A program made the position numbers and the translations under genes. From positions 1 through 36,683 of the forward strand of contig CACZST010000014.1 in the NCBI GenBank assembly GCA_902783895.1: 36,683 nt of DNA, written 5' to 3'. Of this stretch, positions 30,566-36,683 are shown one piece after another. This stretch comes from an uncultured Erysipelotrichaceae bacterium (lineage in GTDB: Bacteria; Bacillota_I; Bacilli_A; RF39; UBA660). How positions within the stretch are numbered: the first letter of the stretch is position 1; each line of letters starts with the position of its first letter. A model generated the notes under the pieces. It was not told the origin of the DNA. It worked only from the letters and a program-made list of their open reading frames with translations, and did no database searches.

Positions 30566-30691
30566 AATATAATTATATTAAACGGTAATAACTTGTACAT
30601 TAATGTTACTAAAAAAGGCTTGGTATTATTAAATTCAGTAACTTTATATGGTGAAGATGATGGTGAGACATTTTTGCAAATTAATACTTAA
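30566..30691 (+). pseudogene. Coding remnant after the putative immunity gene
   Basis: In the frame of the preceding stop there are 41 further sense codons: NIIILNGNNLYINVTKKGLV then LLNSVTLYGEDDGETFLQIN and T before TAA. There is no start codon or ribosome binding site. The composition looks protein-like, so it may be the end of a displaced RHS C-terminus or of an older cassette gene. It is too short to assign. Confidence 0.4.
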
Positions 30692-30741
30692 GACATTATC
30701 ATAAATTAATCATAGTGATATTGTTTATTTATATGAATGAT

Positions 30742-30770
30742 TTGTATATTTTCTTTTTTTAATATATAAT
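30742..30770 (+). promoter_or_regulatory. Promoter of the lipid kinase gene
   Basis: TTGTAT (30742-30747), a 17-bp spacer and TATAAT (30765-30770), 17 nt before the start. Confidence 0.7.
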
Positions 30771-30786
30771 TATTGTGGTGAGGCGA

Positions 30787-31704
30787 ATGAAAAAGTGTGC
30801 ATTAATATGTAATCCAAGTAGTGGACATGGGAAGAAAAAACCAATTGTTTCTAAGATGATTGTGATTTTAAAAGAATATGGATATGATACAGATGTTTAT
30901 TATACAAAGTATTCTGGTCATGCGAAAAAAATAATTTTAAGCATTGATAGTGCTGATTTAGTTGTTTCTTTAGGTGGAGATGGAACTTTTAATGAGGTTG
31001 TTACTGGTAATTTACAAAGGCCAGTAAGGTTACTTCTTTCACATATTCCACTTGGAACAACAAATGATTTAGGAGCTATATTTGGACTTGGTAAAAATCC
31101 GATTAATAATTTAAGACTTATATTGGATGGAACTGTTAAGAAAATTGATATATGCAAGATAAATGATCAACCATTTGTTTATGTGGCAGGTCTTGGTAAA
31201 TTTACAGATGTTGCATATGATACTCCAAGAAAACTTAAAAAAACGATGGGATATTTGGCATATTTAATAAATGCTTTTACTAAGTTTCGTCAAAAAACAC
31301 ATTTGTTTGAGATGACTTATGAGGTAGATGGTAAAGCTTATACTGGACTTTATTCATTTGCTTTGATTTGTAATGCAAGTCGTATGGCTGGTATTAATGT
31401 TTTTCAAGATGTTAAGATGGATGATGGAAAATTTGAGGTATTATTTAGTAATATAACTTCAAGAGCGGATATTATAAAAAGTTTATATTATTTTAAGACA
31501 AATGGTATTGAGAATGTTCCGGGATTTTATTTTTTTAGAACAGATAATTTAAAAATAAAATTAAAAAGTTATCCTAAGAACAATTGGTGTATAGATGGTG
31601 AAAAATTAAGGGATAGAAGTTTAACTTTTGATATAGGAATAATTAAAGGATTAGAAATGCTTTTACCTGAGAAAGAGCTTGATAAGATATTTATAAACAA
31701 ATAA
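30787..31704 (+). CDS. Diacylglycerol kinase family lipid kinase (DgkB/YegS type)
   Basis: 305 aa soluble kinase that phosphorylates diacylglycerol, recycling it to phosphatidate. The nucleotide-binding ICNPSSGHGKKK and the glycine-rich GGDGT (63-67) with FNEV are present, then PLGTTNDLG and the C-terminal WCIDGEKL, all DAGK catalytic features. ATG 30787 has GTGAGG upstream; an in-frame GTG at 30775 overlaps that site. It links functionally with cdsA and uppS in lipid recycling but is not in that operon. Confidence 0.9.
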   Translation: MKKCALICNPSSGHGKKKPIVSKMIVILKEYGYDTDVYYTKYSGHAKKIILSIDSADLVVSLGGDGTFNEVVTGNLQRPVRLLLSHIPLGTTNDLGAIFGLGKNPINNLRLILDGTVKKIDICKINDQPFVYVAGLGKFTDVAYDTPRKLKKTMGYLAYLINAFTKFRQKTHLFEMTYEVDGKAYTGLYSFALICNASRMAGINVFQDVKMDDGKFEVLFSNITSRADIIKSLYYFKTNGIENVPGFYFFRTDNLKIKLKSYPKNNWCIDGEKLRDRSLTFDIGIIKGLEMLLPEKELDKIFINK

Positions 31705-31733
31705 TTGCTTTTTAGCTATATTTTTGGTATAAT
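31705..31733 (+). promoter_or_regulatory. RNase J-like gene promoter
   Basis: TTGCTT (31705-31710), a 17-bp spacer and TATAAT (31728-31733) with TG at 31725-31726. Confidence 0.85.
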
Positions 31734-31771
31734 TGGGAGGCTTTACCCGTTTAAAAAGAAAGGAGAAGAAA

Positions 31772-33418
31772 ATGAGTAAAATTAAAATATTTAGTCTTGG
31801 CGGATTAAATGAGGATGGAAAAAATATGTATGTCGTTGAAGTTGATAAAGATATATTTGTTTTCGATGCTGGTTTAAAATACGCGGACGATAAAATGCTT
31901 GGAGTAGATTATATTATTCCAAATTATGATTACATTAAAGATAATATAAAAAGAGTTAAGGGTGTTTTTGTAACTCATGGTCAAGATAATTACATGGGTG
32001 CGATATGTGATATGGTGAAGGAAATGCCTGAGCTTAAAATTTATGGTACTAAGTTTACATTAGAGATAATTAAAGAAGAGTTAGAAAATGATGGGATAAA
32101 GAGTTCTAATTTAATTGAGGTTACTCCTCATAAGAAAATTGATTTTGGAAAAAATAGTATATTTCCAATTTCTGTAACTTATATGATTCCAGATGCGGTT
32201 GGTTATGTTTTATATACTCCTGATGGTGCAATATTCTATACTGGAAATTTTGTTTTTGATCCAACTATGCTAGGTCCATATAAAATGGATATTGGTAAAC
32301 TTGCATATGTTGGAAAACAAGGTGTTCTTTGCTTACTTTCTGAATCACTATATGCTGATAAGAAAGGATTTACTTCACCTAATCATAGAGCGTCTGATTT
32401 ATTTAGTGAAATTATAAATAGTCATGAAGGAAGAATTTTATTTAATATAGATCAAACACAATTTTATAGAGTTCAAGAACTTTTTAATGAACTGGCTCAT
32501 ACAAAACGTAATGTTGTTATTTTAGGTAAGAGAATGGAGCAAAGTATATTAAAAGGTATTAATATGAATTATATTAACTTTGATCCTAAGAGAATTGTAT
32601 CTATTAAACATGTAAATGATGAAGGTATAATTGTTATTGTATCTGATGAAAGAGAAAGACCTTTTTCTAATTTAAAGAGAATTGTTAGAGGATACGATAA
32701 ATTTATAACAGTTAATGATAAAGATACATTAGTTTTAGTTACACCAATTGATGATGGTATGGAAGGTACTGCTACAAAGGTTTTAGATACATTAGCTAAA
32801 ATTGGTGTAGATACAATTGTACTTGATAAACGTAAATATTTATCACATCATGCTTCATCTGAAGATTTAATGTTGATGCTTGATTTAATGAAACCAAAAT
32901 ATTATATGCCAGTTATTGGTGAATACCGTCAACAAGTTGCTAATGCAAATGTTGCTAAACAAATTGGAATGGATTATACTAATATATTACTTAAACTTAA
33001 TGGTGATGTTGCTTATTTTGAAAATGGTGAACTTGTAGATAACAATATGAAAGTTCCTGTTGATGATATATTAATAGATGGTCTTTCTGCAGGAGATGTT
33101 GGAGACTTAGTTATTAAAGATAGAGAGCTTTTAAGTGATAATGGTATTGTTATTATTACAGCTACTTTAGATAAGAAAACAAAAAGTATTTTAGCTGGAC
33201 CAGAAGTTTTAACTAAGGGATTTATTTATGTTAAAGATAGTATTGATTTAATTAAAGAAGTAGAAAAAATATCTACAGATGTTATTAAAAACAATGTTAA
33301 GGGTAATTATATAGATTTCGCTAAAGTTAAATCTGGAATTAGAGATAAAGTTGGTAAATATTTATATGAACAAACAGAATGTAAACCAATGGTAATTATT
33401 GTAATCGGAGAAGTTTAA
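31772..33418 (+). CDS. RNase J-family protein lacking the metal-binding residues (RNase J2-like)
   Basis: 548 aa with the RNase J domain order: metallo-beta-lactamase, beta-CASP, C-terminal domain. Family landmarks are clear: GGLNEDGKNMYVVEV, MLGVDYIIPN, and GFIYVKD. The catalytic motif HGHEDH is HGQDNY (69-74), the His of HSIPD is Tyr, the Asp of TGDF is Asn159 and the His of PVHGE is Ile382. All zinc ligands except one are gone, so it should be inactive, as an RNase J2-like partner of an active J1. ATG 31772 (MSKIKIFSLG) has AAAGGAGAAG upstream. A true RNase J1 is not in the window. Confidence 0.9.
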   Translation: MSKIKIFSLGGLNEDGKNMYVVEVDKDIFVFDAGLKYADDKMLGVDYIIPNYDYIKDNIKRVKGVFVTHGQDNYMGAICDMVKEMPELKIYGTKFTLEIIKEELENDGIKSSNLIEVTPHKKIDFGKNSIFPISVTYMIPDAVGYVLYTPDGAIFYTGNFVFDPTMLGPYKMDIGKLAYVGKQGVLCLLSESLYADKKGFTSPNHRASDLFSEIINSHEGRILFNIDQTQFYRVQELFNELAHTKRNVVILGKRMEQSILKGINMNYINFDPKRIVSIKHVNDEGIIVIVSDERERPFSNLKRIVRGYDKFITVNDKDTLVLVTPIDDGMEGTATKVLDTLAKIGVDTIVLDKRKYLSHHASSEDLMLMLDLMKPKYYMPVIGEYRQQVANANVAKQIGMDYTNILLKLNGDVAYFENGELVDNNMKVPVDDILIDGLSAGDVGDLVIKDRELLSDNGIVIITATLDKKTKSILAGPEVLTKGFIYVKDSIDLIKEVEKISTDVIKNNVKGNYIDFAKVKSGIRDKVGKYLYEQTECKPMVIIVIGEV

Positions 33419-33432
33419 TACTTCTTTTTTTT
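33409..33432 (+). terminator. RNase J-like gene terminator
   Basis: AGAAGT/ACTTCT (33409-33414 and 33420-33425) around TTAAT, then a T run. It overlaps the stop codon. Confidence 0.8.
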
Positions 33433-33467
33433 ATAATTTTTAGTATTGATATATCAAAAACATCAAC

Positions 33468-33514
33468 TTATTTTTTAATTTGCTTTTTGCTAAAATGTGT
33501 ATAGTAAAATAGGA
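33468..33514 (+). promoter_or_regulatory. Promoter and shared motif of the second surface-protein gene
   Basis: TGCTAAAAT extended -10 (33488-33496) with a weak TTATTT at 33468-33473 17 bp before. The following TGTGTATAGTAAAATAGGAG matches the region before the first surface gene and the orphan site at 19172. Confidence 0.6.
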
Positions 33515-33523
33515 GGAATAGAA

Positions 33524-34645
33524 ATGAAAAAGTTATTTTTGGTGTTAACGTTAATTATTTTAAGTATATCTTTTTATCCGGTAAAAGCAATGGAGAGGGC
33601 ATGTGATATACTAAAGAAAAATGTGGTAACATCAGGTGACGGTTTATATGTAGATTCAACTATAGACGGAAGATATATTTATAAGGGTGCAAATCCAAAT
33701 AACTATATTAAATTAGGTGATGATTTATATAGAATAATATCGTTAGAAAAGGATGGTACTATAAAAGTTATTAGAATTGAAAAAGCTACAGGATTTTCTA
33801 ATGTCTTTGATGGATATGATAGAAAGTCAACAGGTAGTAGTGATTATTGTACTGGTTCATATGGCTGTAATGCGTGGGGAAGTAATACAACTACACTTGA
33901 TTCAAATGGTAATAAAGTAACGCAGATGTCCAAAGAATTAGGAGGCAGTTTATATAATTTACCGGATAAAGAAGCTAGTTTGAATACATATTTAAATAAT
34001 GATTTTTATAATGGTTTAAGTGATGAAGTAAAGAACTTTATTGTTACAAAAGAATGGAATATTGGACCAACTATAGTTTGGCAAAGTAATTTATTAGATA
34101 GTATAAAAGAGGAGTCATCATATAAATGGAAAGGTAAGGTTGCTTTAATGAATGTAACAGATTATGTTAAGGCTAGTAATAATCCTGAATGCACAACTGT
34201 AAAAGATTATTCTTATTATGGAACTTCATCATGTTATAATAATGCTTCAAAATATACTTATTTATCTTTGGGATCATGGATTATTACATTATCTCCATTA
34301 AGTTCTTATCCTGGTGATGTTATTTATATTCCAAGTTGGATTCAAGATCAGAGAGCAACTACTGGTGGTTCTGTTTACCCAGCATTCTTTTTATCCTCTG
34401 AAACTACATTAAATGGTGAAGGTACACAGACTAATCCATATACAGTTTCAAAATATGTAGAAGAAGTAAAAAGTGAAGAAAATAATGACAATAATGAAGA
34501 AAATAATCAAAATGTAAATAATGGTCAAATAGTAGAAGTACCGTCAACATCAGCTCAAATGTCAATCATAATCGCAAGTATTGGAATCATATTTGTATCT
34601 TTGGCTTTAATAATTACAAAGAAGATGGCTATAACTCATAAATAA
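33524..34645 (+). CDS. Secreted, anchored surface protein, paralogue without the GC-rich block
   Basis: 373 aa, sister of the protein at 2306-3424. The signal peptide ends VKA at about residue 22. The N-terminal domain is nearly identical (LKKNVVTSGDGLYVDSTIDG), as are CNAWGSNTTTLDSNGNKVTQ, YNLPDKEA and YKWKGKVALMN. The region matching the variable block reads LSPLSSYPGDVIYIPSWIQD then VYPAFFLSSETTLNGEG and is AT-rich, so it looks fixed. VPSTSA (339-344), a membrane helix and a Lys/His tail end it. ATG 33524 has AGGAGG 7 nt upstream; an in-frame ATG at 33497 lies in the promoter. Confidence 0.85.
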   Translation: MKKLFLVLTLIILSISFYPVKAMERACDILKKNVVTSGDGLYVDSTIDGRYIYKGANPNNYIKLGDDLYRIISLEKDGTIKVIRIEKATGFSNVFDGYDRKSTGSSDYCTGSYGCNAWGSNTTTLDSNGNKVTQMSKELGGSLYNLPDKEASLNTYLNNDFYNGLSDEVKNFIVTKEWNIGPTIVWQSNLLDSIKEESSYKWKGKVALMNVTDYVKASNNPECTTVKDYSYYGTSSCYNNASKYTYLSLGSWIITLSPLSSYPGDVIYIPSWIQDQRATTGGSVYPAFFLSSETTLNGEGTQTNPYTVSKYVEEVKSEENNDNNEENNQNVNNGQIVEVPSTSAQMSIIIASIGIIFVSLALIITKKMAITHK

Positions 34646-34664
34646 ATTTTATTATATATACTTT

Positions 34665-34697
34665 AAAAAATTTTTAGTATTTTTCTAAAAATTTTTT
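34665..34697 (+). terminator. AT-only hairpin after the second surface-protein gene
   Basis: A 13-bp perfect stem (34665-34677 with 34685-34697) around TATTTTT whose 3' arm ends in TTTTTT. Being almost purely A-T it is a weaker terminator than its length suggests. Confidence 0.6.
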
Positions 34698-34740
34698 AGT
34701 ATATTTTATTATAGTTTTAAAAAGTATTATAACTATTTTA

Positions 34741-34768
34741 TTGACAAATTATATTATAGATGTAAAAT
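34741..34768 (+). promoter_or_regulatory. Promoter of the small unknown gene
   Basis: TTGACA (34741-34746), a 16-bp spacer and TAAAAT (34763-34768), 20 nt before the start. Confidence 0.75.
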
Positions 34769-34788
34769 ATATTGTCCGAGGTGATTAT

Positions 34789-35085
34789 ATGAATATTTCA
34801 AAAATTATTAATTTTATGAACGAAGGTGCTTTAAGAGGTGATTATATTATTAGAGGTTTGGATTTTATTAAACCAACTCTTACTTTACAATGGATAAATT
34901 TAGTTGATTATTTAATGTCACAAGATAATTATAAGATGCTTGATAATATAATAAGCGGATTAGAAAAATATAATAATGGTGAGAATATTGATTATATTAA
35001 GAATAATTTTGTTAAAAATATTGTTTTAAATTATGGGATTGGGTATGATATTTATATAACAGATAAGAAGAAGGTATTAAAGTAA
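34789..35085 (+). CDS. Small protein of unknown function
   Basis: 98 aa (MNISKIINFMNEGALRGDYI...), mostly helical by composition, no membrane helix or signal peptide, basic C-terminus. I recognise no family. ATG 34789 is chosen since GAGGTGA lies 5 nt upstream and the consensus promoter fits; a longer reading frame from 34741 would start inside the -35. It sits 23 nt upstream of miaB and is probably co-transcribed; a 9-bp hairpin without a U-run (35071-35091) lies between. Confidence 0.7.
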   Translation: MNISKIINFMNEGALRGDYIIRGLDFIKPTLTLQWINLVDYLMSQDNYKMLDNIISGLEKYNNGENIDYIKNNFVKNIVLNYGIGYDIYITDKKKVLK

Positions 35086-35091
35086 TACCTT
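35071..35091 (+). other. Hairpin between the small unknown gene and miaB
   Basis: A 9-bp stem AAGGTATTA/TAATACCTT with a 3-nt loop. No T run follows, so it is more likely an mRNA stability or processing element than a terminator. Confidence 0.5.
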
Positions 35092-35108
35092 GATAAAATA
35101 AGGTAAAT

Positions 35109-36554
35109 ATGTTATCATCATTAAGAGAAATGAGTGATAAAATGTTGGTACCTGATTCTACATTAGAAAGAAAAAGAACAAGAAATTTAGTTAATATTAG
35201 AAAATATAATATTGATGATGAATATAAGAATATTGGAAAAGGTAAGAGTTATTTTGTTAAAACTTATGGTTGTCAAATGAATGTTCATGATTCTGAAAAT
35301 ATTAAGGCTATACTAGAAGAAATGGGATTTAATGAAGCTTCAGATATGGAAAAAGCTGATTTGATTTTGCTTAATACGTGTGCGATTAGGGAAAATGCTC
35401 ATAATAAAGTGTTTGGTATGCTTGGCAGAATAAAACATATGAAAGCATCAAGACCTGATATTAAGGTTGGTATATGTGGGTGTATGGCTCAAGAAGAGGG
35501 TGTTGTTTCTGAAATTTTGAGTCATTATAGATGGCTTGATTTAGTTTTTGGGACACATAATATTGATAGACTTCCCGCAGTTTTATATAAAGCTTTAAAT
35601 AATAAAAAATTAGAAGTTGAAGTTTATAGCTGTGAAGGTGATTTAATTGAGGATATGCCGGTTAAAAGGGATAGTAAATATAAAGCCTGGGTTAATATTA
35701 TGTATGGATGTGATAAGTTTTGTACTTACTGTATTGTTCCTTTTACTCGCGGTAAACAAAGAAGTAGAAGACCACATGATATTTTAAGTGAGGTTAAAAA
35801 GTTAAAAGAAGATGGGTATCAGGAAGTTACTTTACTTGGTCAAAATGTTAATGCTTATGGTAAGGATTTAGGTAATTATGATATGAGTAATTTACTTGAA
35901 GATGTTGCTAAAATAGGTATTCCAAGAGTTAGATTTGTCACATCACATCCTTGGGATTTTACAGATGAAATGGTTGATATTATTGCTAAATATGATAATA
36001 TTATGCCTTATATTCATCTTCCGTTACAGTCTGGGTCTGATAGAGTTTTAAAATTAATGGGAAGACGTTATACTAAGGAAAGTTATTTAAAATTATTTGA
36101 TAGAATAAAAAATACTGTACCAAATGTTTCAATAACTACTGATATAATTGTTGGTTTTCCTGGTGAGACTTTAGAAGACTTTGAAGATACTTTAGATGTT
36201 GTTAGACACTGTGAATATGATAGTGCGTTTACATTTATCTTTTCTCCAAGAGAGGGAACTCCAGCGGCTAAAATGAAAGATGAAATTTCGCTTAAGGAAA
36301 AAGAAGATAGACTCCATAGACTTAATGATTTAATTAACAAGTATTCAAATAAGTCAAATCAAAAATATTTAAATAAGGTAGTTCCAGTATTACTTGAGGA
36401 AGTTAGTTTAAAAAATGATGATATGGTTATGGGATATACTGAAACGATGAAGCTTGTTAATGTTAAGGCATCTAAGGATTTAATCGGTAAAATTGTAAAT
36501 GTTAAAATAACTGATGTTAAGACTTGGAGTATGGATGGAGCTATATGTGAATAA
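35109..36554 (+). CDS. miaB: tRNA 2-methylthio-N6-dimethylallyladenosine synthase MiaB
   Basis: Radical SAM methylthiotransferase acting on i6A37 of tRNAs that read UNN codons. Three Cys of the N-terminal auxiliary cluster are at 55 (YGCQMNVHDSE), 91 (NTCAIRENA) and 125 (CGCMAQ). The radical-SAM cluster motif is YGCDKFCTYCIVPFTRG (Cys201, 205, 208). A TRAM domain ends the 481-aa protein. RENA and the TYCIVPFTRG form favour MiaB over MtaB or RimO. A long N-terminal extension of about 45 residues is usual for Firmicute MiaB. The ribosome binding site AAGGTAAAT is modest. Confidence 0.95.
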   Translation: MLSSLREMSDKMLVPDSTLERKRTRNLVNIRKYNIDDEYKNIGKGKSYFVKTYGCQMNVHDSENIKAILEEMGFNEASDMEKADLILLNTCAIRENAHNKVFGMLGRIKHMKASRPDIKVGICGCMAQEEGVVSEILSHYRWLDLVFGTHNIDRLPAVLYKALNNKKLEVEVYSCEGDLIEDMPVKRDSKYKAWVNIMYGCDKFCTYCIVPFTRGKQRSRRPHDILSEVKKLKEDGYQEVTLLGQNVNAYGKDLGNYDMSNLLEDVAKIGIPRVRFVTSHPWDFTDEMVDIIAKYDNIMPYIHLPLQSGSDRVLKLMGRRYTKESYLKLFDRIKNTVPNVSITTDIIVGFPGETLEDFEDTLDVVRHCEYDSAFTFIFSPREGTPAAKMKDEISLKEKEDRLHRLNDLINKYSNKSNQKYLNKVVPVLLEEVSLKNDDMVMGYTETMKLVNVKASKDLIGKIVNVKITDVKTWSMDGAICE

Positions 36555-36580
36555 TCAAGAATTTTTTCTTGATTTTTTTT
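36553..36580 (+). terminator. miaB terminator
   Basis: AATCAAGAA/TTCTTGATT (36553-36561 and 36566-36574) with TTTT loop, followed by Ts; it begins at the last bases of the gene. Confidence 0.85.
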
Positions 36581-36604
36581 ATAAATCAAATGTTATTTTT
36601 TTAT

Positions 36605-36638
36605 AATACATAGTGACCCCCGGTTATTATGTATTTTT
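36605..36638 (+). terminator. Second, longer hairpin terminator
   Basis: A 14-bp stem (36605-36618 with 36622-36635, two G-T pairs) around CCC, followed by Ts. Its ACCCCCGG top is unusually GC-rich for this genome. It either backs up the miaB terminator or belongs to another transcript. Confidence 0.7.
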
Positions 36639-36650
36639 TATGAAATGATA

Positions 36651-36677
36651 TATAATAACGAGACAAGAAAGGAGGTG
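36651..36677 (+). promoter_or_regulatory. Promoter -10 and ribosome binding site of a gene beyond the window
   Basis: TATAAT at 36651-36656 and GAAAGGAGGTG at about 36667-36677. The start codon must lie just past the last base. Confidence 0.6.
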
Positions 36678-36683
36678 AAGAAA

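Noticed and set aside
1-36683. Reverse transcriptase or DGR template repeat within the window
   Set aside because: No reading frame shows RT motifs such as YxDD, and no other GC-rich block resembles 3077-3181, so the window contains only the putative target.
1-36683. Mycoplasma-type code with TGA as tryptophan
   Set aside because: TGA ends rseP, the NifS-like gene and OrfA at the expected points, and Trp is TGG throughout. The stop in the ClpX-like gene is TAA, so recoding of TGA cannot explain it.

Overview
The window looks like chromosome from a very AT-rich, low-GC Gram-positive-type bacterium, most plausibly an uncultured gut member of the Bacilli/Mollicutes side of the tree (RF39-like). 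This is an inference from low GC, strong purine-rich ribosome binding sites, extended -10 promoters (TGnTATAAT), RNase J, DgkB-type kinase and the gene families present. The code is standard: TGA ends rseP and the NifS-like gene, and tryptophan is TGG. Nearly all genes run on the plus strand; minus-strand islands are the ClpX-like gene, the IS, a tRNA and the mazEF/CotD-like/HIT block.

Layout. 1-2.2 kb: rpsB-tsf. 2.3-3.4 kb: a secreted, membrane-anchored surface protein whose 3' end contains a GC-rich block that looks like the variable repeat of a diversity-generating retroelement (DGR). 3.6-8.9 kb: uppS-cdsA-rseP, an ABC exporter pair, a membrane rhodanese and tRNA-Leu; pyrH, frr and dxr, usual members of this cluster, are missing. 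9-10.3 kb (minus): a ClpX-like AAA+ ATPase interrupted by one in-frame TAA. 10.4-11.6 kb: an anchored protein with cadherin-like repeats. 11.67-13.45 kb: an intact IS3-family element, then tRNA-Thr. 13.8-19.1 kb: mutL, an alpha-helical repeat protein of unknown function, a NifS-type cysteine desulfurase and a thioredoxin-CcdA fusion. 19.3-21.4 kb: ffh and an SseB-domain protein. 21.4-22.75 kb (minus): mazEF (mazF carries an A AAA AAG slippery site just before a premature stop), a CotD-like Cys-rich protein and a HIT protein. 22.9-25.65 kb: a shortened SUF operon (sufC, one short sufB/D, sufS). 25.68-25.78 kb: a large unexplained inverted repeat. 25.9-30.7 kb: a secreted DNRLRE/RHS/lectin protein, a possible immunity gene and a coding remnant. 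30.8-36.55 kb: DgkB-type lipid kinase, an RNase J that has lost its metal ligands, a second copy of the surface protein without the GC-rich block, a small unknown protein, and miaB. The window ends on a ribosome binding site for the next gene.

The most interesting system is the pair of surface proteins about 31 kb apart on the same strand. They share their signal peptide, N-terminal domain, C-terminal anchor and upstream promoter motif. Only the first carries the A-poor, about 58% GC segment rich in Gly/Ser/Asn/Tyr/Arg codons that ends in a GVRPALYL motif. I read it as a DGR target served by a template and reverse transcriptase outside this window. Secondary points are the possible programmed -1 frameshift in mazF, the catalytically dead RNase J, the minimal SUF cluster, the orphan copy of the surface-gene promoter at 19.17 kb and the 98-bp inverted repeat at 25.68 kb.
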